A stretch of DNA of 64,000 nucleotides from Fidelibacterota bacterium (GCA_947475895.1 CANJMF010000010.1:1-64000); one strand, 5' to 3'. Numbered from the stretch's first letter, positions 36,467 through 47,100 are shown. Made by a program: numbers and translations. Notes: generated by a model from the sequence alone, not told the origin.

Positions 36467-37524
36467 GCCGTTTTTCTCGGCGTCAGGCCCAACCGCTCTC
36501 CAGCATAGTGGCCTTCGCGAATCTTCGTCCACCAAGGGCGGTTATCGAGATACCACTTCACCGTCTTTCGCAAACCCGACTCAAAGGTTTCGTTCGGTTC
36601 CCATCCCAGCTCTCGGGCAACCTTGGTGGCGTCGATGGCATAACGGGCGTCGTGTCCGGGGCGGTCGGTGACGAAGGTGATCAACTCGCGACGCGGTTTT
36701 GCGGCCGGCGAGAACTCATCGAGTAAATCGCAAATGCCACGAACCACATCAATATTCGTGCGCTCGGCATTTCCGCCGATGTTATAGACCTCACCAACGC
36801 GGCCTTTCGTGACAACGGCCCATAACGCGCGCGCGTGATCTTCAACATAAAGCCAATCGCGGATGTTCTCGCCCGTACCGTATACCGGCAAAGGCTTGCC
36901 TTCCAATCCGTTCAAGATCACGAGGGGAATCAATTTCTCGGGAAAGTGAAATGGTCCGTAATTGTTCGAGCAATTGGTGACGACCGTCGGCAGGCCATAA
37001 GTGTGATGCCACGCGCGCACCAGATGATCCGACGAGGCTTTAGACGCTGAGTAAGGCGAATTGGGCGCGTACGGCGTGGTCTCCGTGAATTTGCCCTCAG
37101 GACCGAGCGAACCGAAGACCTCGTCTGTGGAAATATGGTGAAACCGGAACGCTTCTTTGCGCGCGCCGGGCAACGACAACCAGTAAGCCCGCGCCGCTTC
37201 CAGCAAGGTGTAAGTGCCGACGACATTGGTGGTGATGAAAGCCGCCGGTCCATCGATGGACCGGTCAACATGGCTTTCAGCCGCCAAATGCATAACGGCA
37301 TCGGGCTGCTCTGCCGCGAACAACTCCGTCATCAGCTTTGCGTCGCAAATGTTGCCGTGAACGAAACGATATCCCGGCTTGTCGGAAATGGATGCGATGG
37401 AGTCTAAATTTCCGGCATATGTAAGCGCGTCGACATTCACGACGCTGTGCCCCAGTTCACCGGCCAACAACCGCACGACCGCAGAGCCGATAAATCCGGC
37501 GCCGCCTGTGACAAGAATTTTCAT
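36463..37524 (-). CDS. rfbB: dTDP-glucose 4,6-dehydratase
   Basis: 353 residues, short-chain dehydrogenase fold. It has [14 protein letters not shown] at the start, [15 protein letters not shown], the catalytic [10 protein letters not shown] and [15 protein letters not shown]. It converts dTDP-glucose to dTDP-4-keto-6-deoxyglucose. ATG 37522-37524 overlaps the rfbC stop, and the GTGA overlap with rfbD follows, so the genes are translationally coupled. Confidence 0.97.
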   Translation of the reverse strand: MKILVTGGAGFIGSAVVRLLAGELGHSVVNVDALTYAGNLDSIASISDKPGYRFVHGNICDAKLMTELFAAEQPDAVMHLAAESHVDRSIDGPAAFITTNVVGTYTLLEAARAYWLSLPGARKEAFRFHHISTDEVFGSLGPEGKFTETTPYAPNSPYSASKASSDHLVRAWHHTYGLPTVVTNCSNNYGPFHFPEKLIPLVILNGLEGKPLPVYGTGENIRDWLYVEDHARALWAVVTKGRVGEVYNIGGNAERTNIDVVRGICDLLDEFSPAAKPRRELITFVTDRPGHDARYAIDATKVARELGWEPNETFESGLRKTVKWYLDNRPWWTKIREGHYAGERLGLTPRKTA

Positions 37525-38102
37525 CGGGCCGGTACCTTCTCGGAAACAAAATATGCGGGAAGGTCAGCCAAGCGCGGCTGCACCTTATCCTTGGCGGATA
37601 ATATCGGGTCCATGCCGTTCAACGGCCACGAAATACCCAGCGCCGGATCATTCCACAACACACCGAGATCATGCTGCGGCGCGTAAAAATTCGACACCTT
37701 GTAAATAACTTCGGTATCGGGCTCCAGCGTCAGCAAGCCATGAGCGAAGCCAACGGGGACAAGGATTTGATTCCAGTCCTTCGCCGATATGATCGCCGAG
37801 ACGCATTTGCCAAAAGTGGGTGAGCCCTTTCGCAAATCCACGGCCACATCGAAGATCGACCCACGAATAACGCGCACGAGCTTGTCTTGCGCGAATGGCG
37901 GCGATTGAAAATGCAGTCCACGCAACGTTCCGGCCGCAGCCGAGAACGCGTGGTTGTCCTGGACGAACGGAATATGAATTCCGATTTCGGCAAAAGCGTT
38001 CTGACTATAGGTTTCGGAAAAAAAACCGCGATCATCCCCGTGTTTTTTCGGGCGGATGACTTTGACGTCGGGGATCGCAAGGGTTTCGCAGGTAAGGGGC
38101 AT
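37521..38102 (-). CDS. rfbC: dTDP-4-dehydrorhamnose 3,5-epimerase
   Basis: 193 residues, cupin-like epimerase. Family markers are [14 protein letters not shown], the active-site [18 protein letters not shown] and [18 protein letters not shown]. It epimerises dTDP-4-keto-6-deoxyglucose at C3 and C5. It is followed by rfbB with an ATGA overlap and lies 11 nt downstream of the membrane glycosyltransferase-like gene. Confidence 0.97.
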   Translation of the reverse strand: MPLTCETLAIPDVKVIRPKKHGDDRGFFSETYSQNAFAEIGIHIPFVQDNHAFSAAAGTLRGLHFQSPPFAQDKLVRVIRGSIFDVAVDLRKGSPTFGKCVSAIISAKDWNQILVPVGFAHGLLTLEPDTEVIYKVSNFYAPQHDLGVLWNDPALGISWPLNGMDPILSAKDKVQPRLADLPAYFVSEKVPAR

Positions 38103-38113
38103 GGACCGCCGTT

Positions 38114-39712
38114 TTACAGGAAGTAGACCGTAACGCCAGGCATAACCATTTGGTCGCGGGCCATTTCCTTAATGGCGGCCACGTAATCGGCGGCCCAAAC
38201 GTCGAAACGCGACCGATCCGTACCGTTGATAGCCCAGTCCATAATAATAATGACGGGAGGCCGGGCCTCACGGGTCCGAGTAATGGCGTTTTCGATCCAA
38301 CCGGGCTCGCGCAAGGGTGTGCCATCGTCGGCAAAAAAATTATGCAGCAGGAGTCGCCGGCCGGCCATGAAAGCCACACCCGGGCAATAGGGGTAGCAAA
38401 TGATACTGTCGCCAGGCTGTGAGTGGCTGGCAATGGCGTCTTGCAACGCGGCGAGATGATTTTTCTCGTTCAGGGTAACGCGGGCGTCGACGCTCGCTGA
38501 TACAAATTGCTCTGTGCGGTCCCCGGCTACTCCAATCGCGCCTGTGCTGTCTGAATTCAACCCAACGCCGAGATAGATCCCAAGGTGTCCCATCAAAGCG
38601 CCGGCGACGACAACGCCGGCCGTTCGCACGAGCCGGTTTTGGTTGGCGCCGAGGCGGTTCATTTGCACCATAATAACGGCAGCGAGAACGACGTAGCCCG
38701 GCATGAAGTTGGCGATATGCGCTAAATCGGGGCGAAAGAAAAAATAGTGCGGCAGAGTCGCGGCCGCCGCAAAAGTCGCCACCAGGAAAATCGGAAACAA
38801 TTCGCGCCGACCTTTGAACCAAGTCGCTGCCGCCGCGAGCGCAAAGGCAAGCACGACGAGGGCCGGGAAATAAATCAAAAGCGCGAGTGCTGCGGTGTCG
38901 CTGTGTAAAAGCGCGTGGCGGCCAGGACGTCCCAATACGGTCGCAGCTACGGAGACCGATTCATGCCCGGTGAGTCGTTCGATACCGCCAATGAGATAAC
39001 CCATAATTAGGGCCGGATATTCCAAGTATTGGCTCACGAGCACATCAGCGTACCCGCCCGCCAACGCGACCAAAAGCGCCAAAGCCTGCACGCCGAGAAA
39101 ACCGGAAAGCGCATTGAGGAATAACATTCGCCAGTTTGCACGCGGCGCGAGCAAGATCAGTCCAAAGAGTGAGGCCGTGAAAGCGTAACCAAAATCCGGA
39201 CGCAGTAAGAAGGACGCCGACAGCGCAGCGCCCGCGAGCGCCGCGTCGAGCCGCGAGGCAAGCCGCAATCGCGTCGCGAGGCGCATCTGAGCCGCCACGT
39301 TCATCATCACGCCAAGCCCATAAAACGCCGTGGCCGGGAAGGGCGGCACCAACAAAATAATAGCCGTCATGAGAAGCGATAACCCGCGGCTTCCGGTGGC
39401 GGTCGATACGGCGGCGTACACCAGAAGGCTGGTAATCGTGATGCACGTAAAAAACAAAATGCGCACGATCAGAAAGTGAACGCCAAAGAGATGAAAGAGG
39501 CCTTCACCGATCTTGAACCATGTCACGCCATAGCTCAGGACGATGTCGTGAATATCCCGCCCGAGCAGCAGCTCATAGCAAACCTGCGCATAGTTGCCAT
39601 CGTCGGCATAATTGAACCCGCTCCCGACATAGGCGGAATAATAGATGGCCGACAGCACCACCATTGCTGCAACATAAAGCGCGTTAGCGCGCGAGGATTG
39701 GTGATTTAGCAT
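38114..39712 (-). CDS. Polytopic membrane protein, probable GT-C-type glycosyltransferase
   Basis: 532 residues with about ten hydrophobic segments in the first ~390. After the first membrane helix comes FNYADDGNYAQVCYELLLG, whose acidic pair (near residue 37) resembles the catalytic loop of GT-C enzymes such as PMT/ArnT/GtrII-type proteins. A C-terminal periplasmic domain of about 140 residues has four Cys in the SIICYPYCPG region and elsewhere. I would guess it modifies or assembles the rhamnose glycan, but it is not a clear member of a named family. It sits between ppnN (4-nt gap) and rfbC (11-nt gap), inside one operon. Confidence 0.6.
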   Translation of the reverse strand: MLNHQSSRANALYVAAMVVLSAIYYSAYVGSGFNYADDGNYAQVCYELLLGRDIHDIVLSYGVTWFKIGEGLFHLFGVHFLIVRILFFTCITITSLLVYAAVSTATGSRGLSLLMTAIILLVPPFPATAFYGLGVMMNVAAQMRLATRLRLASRLDAALAGAALSASFLLRPDFGYAFTASLFGLILLAPRANWRMLFLNALSGFLGVQALALLVALAGGYADVLVSQYLEYPALIMGYLIGGIERLTGHESVSVAATVLGRPGRHALLHSDTAALALLIYFPALVVLAFALAAAATWFKGRRELFPIFLVATFAAAATLPHYFFFRPDLAHIANFMPGYVVLAAVIMVQMNRLGANQNRLVRTAGVVVAGALMGHLGIYLGVGLNSDSTGAIGVAGDRTEQFVSASVDARVTLNEKNHLAALQDAIASHSQPGDSIICYPYCPGVAFMAGRRLLLHNFFADDGTPLREPGWIENAITRTREARPPVIIIMDWAINGTDRSRFDVWAADYVAAIKEMARDQMVMPGVTVYFL

Positions 39713-39716
39713 ACGT

Positions 39717-41141
39717 CTAGGTGAGTGTTGTCGGCGAAGCGATGCGATAAACCGGTTTGTATTCGCCCGACAATTTCATGCGCTTTTCCGCGATAAATTG
39801 TGTAATCAGCGCATCCATCGGATTCATCAACTGCGGATCGCCGTGAATTTCAAACGGACCGCGCTCCTGAATTTGGCGGACACCCGACTCTTTGACGTTG
39901 GCCGTCACAAGCGCAGAAAAAATCCGCCGCAAATTGATAACGCGGTCATAGACCGGCTGATCCATATGAACGCGCAACGCCGCGACACTCTCATGGCTCA
40001 CGGCAAAGGGTCGCTGGAATGCATCTGGAATATGCAGCGTCCAATTGAAATTATAGGCGTCGCCGGTGTCTTTGCGGTGCAAACGCACCTGCTCCAACCC
40101 GGCGTTCATGGCGCGTGCAACCTCGGCAGGGTTGTCAATAATGGTGCGGTAGCGGGCGCGCGCTTGCTTGCCCAGCGTCAGTTCAACGAAGGCGTCAATG
40201 TTCTTGAAGTAATCGACGGCAGTTGCCGGTCCCGTCAAAATTAACGGCACGGGCTGATTGGCATTTTCCGGCGCCAATAGCACACCAAGCACGTAGAGGA
40301 TTTCCTCCATCGTGCCGACCCCGCCGGGGAAAATGATGATGCCGTGGCCGAGGCGAACGAAAGCCTCCAGGCGCTTTTCGATATCCGGCAAGATCACAAG
40401 CTGATTGACGATCGGATTTGGCGGCTCCGCGGCCACGATGCCGGGTTCCGTCAGTCCGACATATCGTCCCGTTGTGATGCGTTGCTTCGCGTGCGCGATG
40501 GTGGCGCCTTTCATAGGCCCTTTCATGGCACCAGGACCGCAGCCGGTGCAGACGTTCAATCCGCGCAAGCCCAGCTCATATCCCACGCGCTTGGAGTAGT
40601 CGTACTCTTCGCGTGAAATGGCGTGTCCGCCCCAACAAACCACCAGATCCGGTCGGCCCTTGCTGTCGAGCACGCGCGCGTTTCGCAGAATGCAAAAGAC
40701 GGCGTTGGTGATGTCGTCGGGCTTCGCCAGGTCGAAGCGTCCACTGTCGATCACTTCGTTGGCGATATAAACGATGTCGCGCAGCACCGCGAAAAGATGT
40801 TCTTTCACGCCTTGAATCATCTGGCCGTCGACGAAGGCGATGGCTGGCGCGTGGCTCAGCTCGAGTTTGATTCCATAGGCCTCGCGCACAATGCGAAGAT
40901 CGAAGTCGGCATATTTTTCGAACAGCAGTGCCGCATCGTCGCTATAGCTTCCGGAATTCAGCACCGCCAACGCACACCGCTTCAGGAGCGGATAGAGACC
41001 GCCTTGGCCGCGATCCAAAAGTTTGGCGACCTCTTCGTGCGATAAATTCTCCAGGCTGCCGCGTGGCGCGACTTGTGCATCGACAAATTCCCGCGCATCG
41101 ATGACCGCAGCGACGCCGGCTTTTTCAGATTGTGTTTGCAT
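39717..41141 (-). CDS. ppnN: Nucleotide 5'-monophosphate nucleosidase, PpnN-type LOG protein
   Basis: 474 residues from ATG 41141. The central LOG (Rossmann) domain has VVCWGGHAIS, CTGCGPGAMKGPMKGA and the PGGVGTMEE motif that binds and cleaves nucleoside monophosphates. N- and C-terminal extensions match PpnN (YgdH) rather than short LOG proteins. In E. coli, PpnN breaks purine and pyrimidine monophosphates and is activated by (p)ppGpp. The frame is open to 41333, but the extra N-terminal part has no family similarity that I can see. It heads the minus-strand operon that continues into the rhamnose genes. Confidence 0.92.
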   Translation of the reverse strand: MQTQSEKAGVAAVIDAREFVDAQVAPRGSLENLSHEEVAKLLDRGQGGLYPLLKRCALAVLNSGSYSDDAALLFEKYADFDLRIVREAYGIKLELSHAPAIAFVDGQMIQGVKEHLFAVLRDIVYIANEVIDSGRFDLAKPDDITNAVFCILRNARVLDSKGRPDLVVCWGGHAISREEYDYSKRVGYELGLRGLNVCTGCGPGAMKGPMKGATIAHAKQRITTGRYVGLTEPGIVAAEPPNPIVNQLVILPDIEKRLEAFVRLGHGIIIFPGGVGTMEEILYVLGVLLAPENANQPVPLILTGPATAVDYFKNIDAFVELTLGKQARARYRTIIDNPAEVARAMNAGLEQVRLHRKDTGDAYNFNWTLHIPDAFQRPFAVSHESVAALRVHMDQPVYDRVINLRRIFSALVTANVKESGVRQIQERGPFEIHGDPQLMNPMDALITQFIAEKRMKLSGEYKPVYRIASPTTLT

Positions 41142-41529
41142 CGTATCCGCCAAGTATCCGTCAAATTTGATTAACCTGCGGGCGCTGCCCCGTCCCGACA
41201 CCATAACTATGAAAATCACCGCGGCTGTCACCAATATTTTGTAGAGCCGGCAGTGCGCTACCCCCAAGAATGGCAAAAGCGGGGTGCATGGGAGTGTGGA
41301 CGGTCGCGCGTTAAAACCGGTGCGCCGCAGCATCGTTTAGCTGCGCACGCGACGGTCGCCAGATTGCAAATCGGGCAAAAACGGCTATATTAAGGGATAT
41401 CGAGTTCTGCGCCTGCCTTGCTGCAGCCCGTTCGCGGGCCCTCCCCAAGACAACGCTGGAATCGAGGAAAGGCAGCGCGATGGTCGCGCGGCTGAGCAAT
41501 ACGCGAGATGCGTTTCTAAGGAGGTCCAT
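41142..41529. other. 388-bp divergent intergenic region (ppnN / cold-shock gene)
   Basis: This region contains the cold-shock promoter, its roughly 130-nt leader and the upstream region of ppnN. The part at 41142-41360 shows no protein or RNA that I can recognise. The ppnN ribosome site is weak (GGCGGA about 5 nt before the ATG). Confidence 0.6.
41364..41391 (+). promoter_or_regulatory. Promoter of the cold-shock gene (TTGCAA-N16-TATATT)
   Basis: TTGCAA at 41364-41369 and TATATT at 41386-41391, 16 nt apart, form a good housekeeping-sigma promoter. It predicts a leader of about 130 nt, a length typical of cold-shock mRNAs that use leader structure for temperature control. Confidence 0.55.
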
Positions 41530-41733
41530 ATGGCCAGTGGTACAGTGAAGTGGTTCAATTCTCAAAAAGGCTTCGGCTTTATTCAGCCCAGCGACGGCGG
41601 CAAAGACGTGTTCGTGCACATCAGCGCTGTTGAACGCGCCGGCCTGAGCGGTCTGAACGAAGGACAAAAAGTGAGCTACGACGTGGTGACTGAGCGCGGC
41701 AAGAGCGCCGCCGGTAACCTCAAAGCGACCTAA
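41530..41733 (+). CDS. Cold-shock protein (CspA family)
   Basis: 67 residues, a single cold-shock domain. The RNA-binding motifs are KGFGFI (RNP1) and VFVHI (RNP2), with the leading GTVKWFN. It binds single-stranded RNA as a chaperone. The start is fixed by a near-perfect ribosome site AAGGAGGT at 41519-41526. It is a single-gene unit: its own promoter lies upstream and a strong terminator follows the stop by 23 nt. Confidence 0.97.
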   Translation: MASGTVKWFNSQKGFGFIQPSDGGKDVFVHISAVERAGLSGLNEGQKVSYDVVTERGKSAAGNLKAT

Positions 41734-41756
41734 TTCACAAAGCTTTTGAAACAAAA

Positions 41757-41784
41757 AACCCGGCGCAAGACGCCGGGTTTTTTT
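41757..41784. terminator. Intrinsic terminator, bidirectional
   Basis: AACCCGGCG (41757-41765), loop CAAGA, CGCCGGGTT (41771-41779) and a T-run. An A-run precedes the stem, so it can also serve the convergent phaZ gene on the minus strand. Confidence 0.92.
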
Positions 41785-41814
41785 ATGGCCGATTTTTAAG
41801 CACGATCGGTACGG

Positions 41815-43044
41815 CTACATCGTTGAAAGCATAAGATTGCGAACGTTGGGATAAATTTGGTTTTCCCATTTCTGTCCGCTGAAAACGCCGTAATGACCGA
41901 CGCCCGCCTGAAGATGGTGGCGCTTCATATACGGTTTCAAGTTCGAACAGAGATCATGGGCGGCCACCGTTTGCCCAGGCGCGCAGATATCGTCACGTTC
42001 ACCTTCAACGGTGAGAAGGGCTGTCTTGCGAATCGCCTTCGGATCAACAGGTTTACCACGATAGGTGAGTTTGCCTTGCGGCAGCAAAGCGTCTTGGAAA
42101 ACTTTTTGCACTGTCTCGAGATAAAACTCAGCCGGCAAATCGAGCACCGAGAAATACTCATCGTAAAAATTTTTGATGACGTCGGCTTTTTCATTCTCGC
42201 CCGATGCGAGATAATGAAATAAATCGCGATGAGCGCGCTGATGTCGCGCGCTGTTCATCGCCATGAACGATGTTGTCTGCAAGAAACCAGGATAAACGCG
42301 CCGTCCTGCGCCCTCGATGCCGCAGGGAACGGTGGAAATCAGGTTTTCTTCAAACCAAGCGATCGGATGACTCTCGGCGAGCTTGTTTACATTCGTCGGA
42401 TTGATGCGCGTGTCCACGGGGCCCGCCATCAGAGTCATACTCGCGGGTGTTGCCGGGTTGCCGGCCTCGGCCATCACGGCCGTGGCGGCTAACGCCTGAA
42501 CGCATGGCTGACAAACCGCGATGATGTGGCTGTTGGGCCCCATGGTTTCCAGGAAGCGGATGAGGTGCTCGGTATAATCATCAAAGCCGAATGTGCCGGC
42601 GCCGGGTGGGATATAGCGCGCGTTATGCCAATCGGTGATGTAGACGTCGTGTTCGCGCAAAAGGGTTTTTACCGTGCCCCGCAAAAGGGTCGCGAAGTGG
42701 CCCGAGAGAGGCGCCACCACGAGAACCTTGGGCAAAGGCGCATCGCTCTCTTTGCGAAAATGGAGGAGGGTGGCGAACGGCGTGGCGAGCGCGGCTTCCT
42801 CTCGCACTGCAACCTGCTTGTCACCGATGTCTATTGTGTCGATGCCATACCCTGGCCGGCGGTGATGAAAGCGGGACCGGACGACCATTTCCAGGCCTGC
42901 CGACACGCGCCGCGCCCAGTCCCCACCCGGGAGTCCTGCAAGCGGATCAATGAATTGCTTGGCGGCGCGAGCAACCATGCGCACAGGCCGCATCATATCG
43001 GCGTGCTTTTGGTACCAGAAATATAGCATTCGGCCGCGTTTCAC
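41815..43044 (-). CDS. phaZ: Intracellular polyhydroxyalkanoate depolymerase
   Basis: 409 residues. The N-terminus (MLYFWYQKHADMMRP) and the VVAPLSGHFATLLRGTVK and ITDWHNARYIPP blocks are those of the intracellular PhaZ family (PHB de-polymerase C-terminal domain). The likely catalytic Cys is C178 in IIAVCQPC, with a late His in HHLQAGVGHYGVF. It mobilises stored PHB granules in the cytosol. A GTG start at 43044 is supported by AGGAG 9 nt upstream; an ATG at 43029 is the alternative. No PHA synthase or phasin gene is in the window. Confidence 0.93.
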   Translation of the reverse strand: MKRGRMLYFWYQKHADMMRPVRMVARAAKQFIDPLAGLPGGDWARRVSAGLEMVVRSRFHHRRPGYGIDTIDIGDKQVAVREEAALATPFATLLHFRKESDAPLPKVLVVAPLSGHFATLLRGTVKTLLREHDVYITDWHNARYIPPGAGTFGFDDYTEHLIRFLETMGPNSHIIAVCQPCVQALAATAVMAEAGNPATPASMTLMAGPVDTRINPTNVNKLAESHPIAWFEENLISTVPCGIEGAGRRVYPGFLQTTSFMAMNSARHQRAHRDLFHYLASGENEKADVIKNFYDEYFSVLDLPAEFYLETVQKVFQDALLPQGKLTYRGKPVDPKAIRKTALLTVEGERDDICAPGQTVAAHDLCSNLKPYMKRHHLQAGVGHYGVFSGQKWENQIYPNVRNLMLSTM

Positions 43045-43135
43045 CTTGTTTGGCTCCTAGGCTTAAAAGGCTAGTGCAATTTATGCTGCGTTGCGAGATG
43101 ATCTTTCGAATACACACTTCTGGGTCCGGGCCATT

Positions 43136-43822
43136 ATGGCCAGGGCTGGAAGGCGTAATTGGGGAGGTACGGCCCTGACAACGTTAACGATTTCGAGCCG
43201 CAATTACTCGTCCTGGTCGCTACGCGGCTGGTTGCTATGCAAGATTGCGGGGATCGAGTTCACGGTTAAGACCGTTTCCCTGGATGATCCATCGGCACGG
43301 GCGGAACTCCTGTTACTCTCGCCGTCATGCCTCGTCCCGTGTTTGGATCACAAGGGGGCCAAAATCTGGGACACCCTAGCGATCGCAGAATACTTAGATG
43401 AAGAGTTTCCAAAAGCCGGCATGTTACCCAGTGACCGCGTAAAACGGGCGCGTTGCCGCTCGGTGTCCGGTGAGATGCACTCCGGATTTTACAATCTCCG
43501 CTCTGCACTGCCGATGAACCTCAAGGCACGCTTTCCCAACTTCAAAACCTGGGCCGGCGCAAAGCCCGATATCGCGCGGGTTAAGGCCATCTGGCAGGAA
43601 TGCTTGGATGAAAGCGGGGGTCCCTATCTCTTTGGCAAATTATCTATGGCAGATGCCATGTATGCTCCCGTCTGCACGCGCTTTAATACCTATGACGTCG
43701 AAATGGACGACGTTTCGGCGGCGTATTGCAAAACGATTCTGAAATGGCCGGCGCTCAATGAATGGATTGAAGCGGCAAAATCCGAGCCCGACGAAATGGC
43801 AGAATTAGATGCCGAGTTTTAG
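43136..43822 (+). CDS. Glutathione S-transferase family protein
   Basis: 228 residues from the ATG at 43136. The thioredoxin-fold N-terminal domain begins LTISSRNYSSWSLRGWLLCK, where the Ser after SSRNYS is the likely glutathione-activating residue. Then come SPSCLVPCLDHKG and the IWDTLAIAEYLDEEFP motif, and an all-helical C-terminal domain. It is of the YfcF/maleylacetoacetate-isomerase-like branch; substrate unknown. The start is uncertain: the family N-terminus corresponds to a CTG at 43175, which has GGAGG 7 nt upstream, whereas the ATG has no ribosome site. The gene stands alone, divergent from phaZ. Confidence 0.85.
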   Translation: MARAGRRNWGGTALTTLTISSRNYSSWSLRGWLLCKIAGIEFTVKTVSLDDPSARAELLLLSPSCLVPCLDHKGAKIWDTLAIAEYLDEEFPKAGMLPSDRVKRARCRSVSGEMHSGFYNLRSALPMNLKARFPNFKTWAGAKPDIARVKAIWQECLDESGGPYLFGKLSMADAMYAPVCTRFNTYDVEMDDVSAAYCKTILKWPALNEWIEAAKSEPDEMAELDAEF

Positions 43823-44135
43823 GCCCAACTCCTAAGGGCGCCTGCCTGCCCAGCCCACTACTAATTGTGGTGTTTCGGCTCCAATTGAAAAATTGTGCGC
43901 GCGAACAACCGCTACGGAACATTTCGCATCACAGGGCGTTGGTAACCCTCAGGAGGGTTGCGGCTAGAGGCAAGCTGCGGGCGCGGTGGTAACCACTCAT
44001 GACGAAGAACGCACCGATGATGGCGGTGCATCGTTTCTTCTGTGGCCATTTCGTGACGCATCAGCACCTACCGTGACCGGCGCGAAGCGACTCGTAAGAG
44101 CGTCCGCGTAGTTCGCACAGACAAGGGGCGCAGCC
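43823..44135. other. 313-bp intergenic region upstream of the signalling cluster
   Basis: This region contains the EcfG-type promoter at 43916-43940. The roughly 195 nt between the promoter and the kinase start hold no ORF that I can support. The long leader is GC-rich and may be structured. Confidence 0.6.
43916..43940 (+). promoter_or_regulatory. EcfG-type general-stress promoter (GGAAC-N16-CGTT)
   Basis: GGAAC at 43916-43920 and CGTT at 43937-43940 with 16 nt between match the consensus for the alphaproteobacterial general stress sigma factor. It points at the hybrid-kinase gene, whose ATG is at 44136. Confidence 0.7.
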
Positions 44136-47100
44136 ATGAACAAAGTCGCAATGGTTTCCACGCAGCTGGACAACAATCATCTCCTGTCCGCTTTGCGCGC
44201 ATTCCGAAAGGGCGACTTCTCGGTTCGCTTGCCCACAGGCCTCAGTGGCGTTGACGGCGATATCGCCGACGCCTTCAACGAAGCCGTGGAAATGAGCGAG
44301 CGCATGACGCGCGAGTTCGAGCGCCTCGGCGATTTCGTCGGCAAAGACGGCAAGATCGGACACCGCGCCAAGCTCCCCACGGCACAAGGCTCCTGGGCTG
44401 AGAACATCGACACCATCAACACCCTGATCGCGGACATGGTGCAGCCCACCGCCGAAATGGCCCGCGTGATCGGCGCCGTCGCGCGCGGTGACTTGTCGCA
44501 AACCATGAATCTCGAAATCGATGGCCGTCCTCTGCGTGGTGAATTTCTGCGCATTGGTAAGGTCGTGAATACGATGGTGGGGCAGTTGTCGTCCTTCGCC
44601 TCGGAAGTGACGCGCGTCGCGCGCGAAGTGGGTACCGAAGGACGACTGGGCGGTCAGGCGCAGGTGCGCGGCGTCGCCGGTACGTGGAAAGACTTGACCG
44701 ATAACGTGAACCTCATGGCCGCGAACTTGACTGGCCAGGTGCGTAACATCGCCGAAGTGACGACCGCGGTGGCCAAAGGCGACTTGTCCAAGAAAATCGC
44801 CGTCGACGTCAAAGGCGAAATCTTGGAGCTGAAGAACACCATTAACACCATGGTGGATCAGCTAAACGGCTTCGCCTCGGAAGTGACGCGCGTCGCGCGC
44901 GAAGTGGGTACCGAAGGAAAGCTCGGCGGTCAGGCGCAGGTGCCCGGCGTCGCGGGGCTCTGGCGCGATCTAACCGATAACGTGAACGCCATGGCCGCCA
45001 ACTTGACGGGCCAAGTGCGTAACATCGCCGAAGTGACGGCCGCCGTGGCCACGGGGGACTTGTCCAAGAAAATCACCGTCGACGTGCGCGGCGAAATTCT
45101 CGAACTGAAATCCACCATCAACACCATGGTGGACCAGCTGAACTCCTTCGCCTCGGAAGTGACGCGTGTCGCGCGCGAAGTCGGTACCGAAGGAAAGCTG
45201 GGTGGTCAGGCCAACGTGCGCGGCGTCGCCGGTACGTGGAAAGATTTGACCGATAACGTGAACATGATGGCCGCCAATTTGACCGGCCAGGTGCGTAACA
45301 TCGCCGAAGTGACGACCGCCATCGCGCGCGGCGACTTGTCCAGAAAGATCACCGTCGACGTGAAGGGCGAAATTCTCGAACTGAAGTCCACGATTAATAC
45401 GCTCGTCGATCAGCTGAACTCGTTCGCTTCCGAAGTGACGCGCGTCGCGCGCGAAGTCGGCACCGAAGGAAAGCTGGGTGGTCAGGCCCAAGTGCCAGGC
45501 GTCGCCGGTACGTGGAAAGATTTGACCGATAACGTGAACATGATGGCCGCCAACCTGACGTCTCAGGTGCGTGGTATCGCCGACGTCGTGACCGCGGTGG
45601 CGCAAGGTAACCTGCGCCGCAAACTGACCGTCGACGCGAAGGGCGAAATCGCCTCGCTGGCCGACACCATCAACGGGATGATCGAGACGCTGGCGACCTT
45701 CGCCGATCAGGTAACCAACGTGGCCCGCGAAGTGGGTATCGAAGGAAAACTGGGCGGTCAGGCCCGCGTGCCTGGCGCCGCCGGTCTGTGGCGCGACTTG
45801 ACCGACAACGTGAATCAGCTGGCCGCAAATCTGACCACACAGGTCCGCGCCATCGCCGAAGTGTCCACGGCCGTGACGAAGGGTGACTTGACCCGGTCCA
45901 TCGCCGTCGAAGCGTCAGGCGAAGTGGCCGCACTGAAAGATAACATCAACGAGATGATCCGAAATCTGAAGGATCAGACGTTGAAAAACACCGAGCAGGA
46001 CTGGCTGAAAACCAACCTCGCGCGCTTCACGCGCATGTTGCAGGGCGAACGCGATCTGGCCACCGTGTCGAACATGGTGTTGTCGGAACTGGCACCGCTG
46101 GTCAACGCGCAGCACGGCTTATTCTACGTCACCGACAAAGACGAGGAAGGCAGTGTCACACTCAATCTCGCCGCCTCATACGCATTCACACATCGCAAGC
46201 ACCTCTCGAACAAGTTCGCGCTGCGCGAAGGATTGGTCGGACAGTGCGCCTACGAAAAATCGCGCATTCTGTTGACCAACGTTCCGATGGACTACGTCAA
46301 GGTCGCCTCGGGTCTTGGTGAAGCCGCACCCTTGAACGTGATCGTGCTGCCGGCCGTGTTCGAAGGCGAAGTGAACGCGGTCATCGAACTCGCGTCCTTC
46401 AGCGAGTTCTCCGAAACCCACCAATCGTTCCTCGATCAGTTGATGGAATCGATCGGGATCGTGTTGAATACAATCGCTGCCAACATGCGTACCGAAGGCC
46501 TGTTGAAGCAGTCGCAGCTCCTGACGTCGGAACTGCAAGCCCAGCAGGAGGAGTTGAAAAAGACCAACGACCGTCTTGAGCAACAAGCCAACTCGCTGCG
46601 TCAATCGGAAGAACTTCTGCGCACGAAGCAGGACGAATTGCAGCGCACCAACGTCGAACTGGAAGACAAAGCGCAACTGCTGTCCACGCAGAATGCGCAG
46701 GTGGAAGCCAAGAACCGCGAAGTGGAACAAGCCAAGCACGACCTGGAAGAAAAAGCCGAACAGCTGGCGCTCACGTCCAAGTACAAATCGGAATTCTTGG
46801 CCAACATGAGCCACGAGTTGCGCACGCCGCTGAACAGCTTGCTCATTCTCTCGAAGTTGCTGTCTGCGAACACACAAGGCAACCTGACCGAAAAGCAGGT
46901 GGAATTCTCGCACTCCATCCACCACGCAGGTTCCGATCTGCTGGCACTCATCAACGACATTCTCGATCTGTCCAAGATCGAGTCCGGTACGGTCTCGCTC
47001 GATGTCGGCGAAACCTTCTTCGCCAGCCTGCGCGACCACATGGATCGCACCTTCGCCCAGATGGCGCAGGACAAGAAACTGGCCTTCAATATCGAATTCG

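Noticed and set aside
41311-41754. Minus-strand 147-codon frame across the cold-shock gene
   Set aside because: It overlaps the cold-shock promoter, leader, gene and terminator on the opposite strand and matches nothing recognisable.
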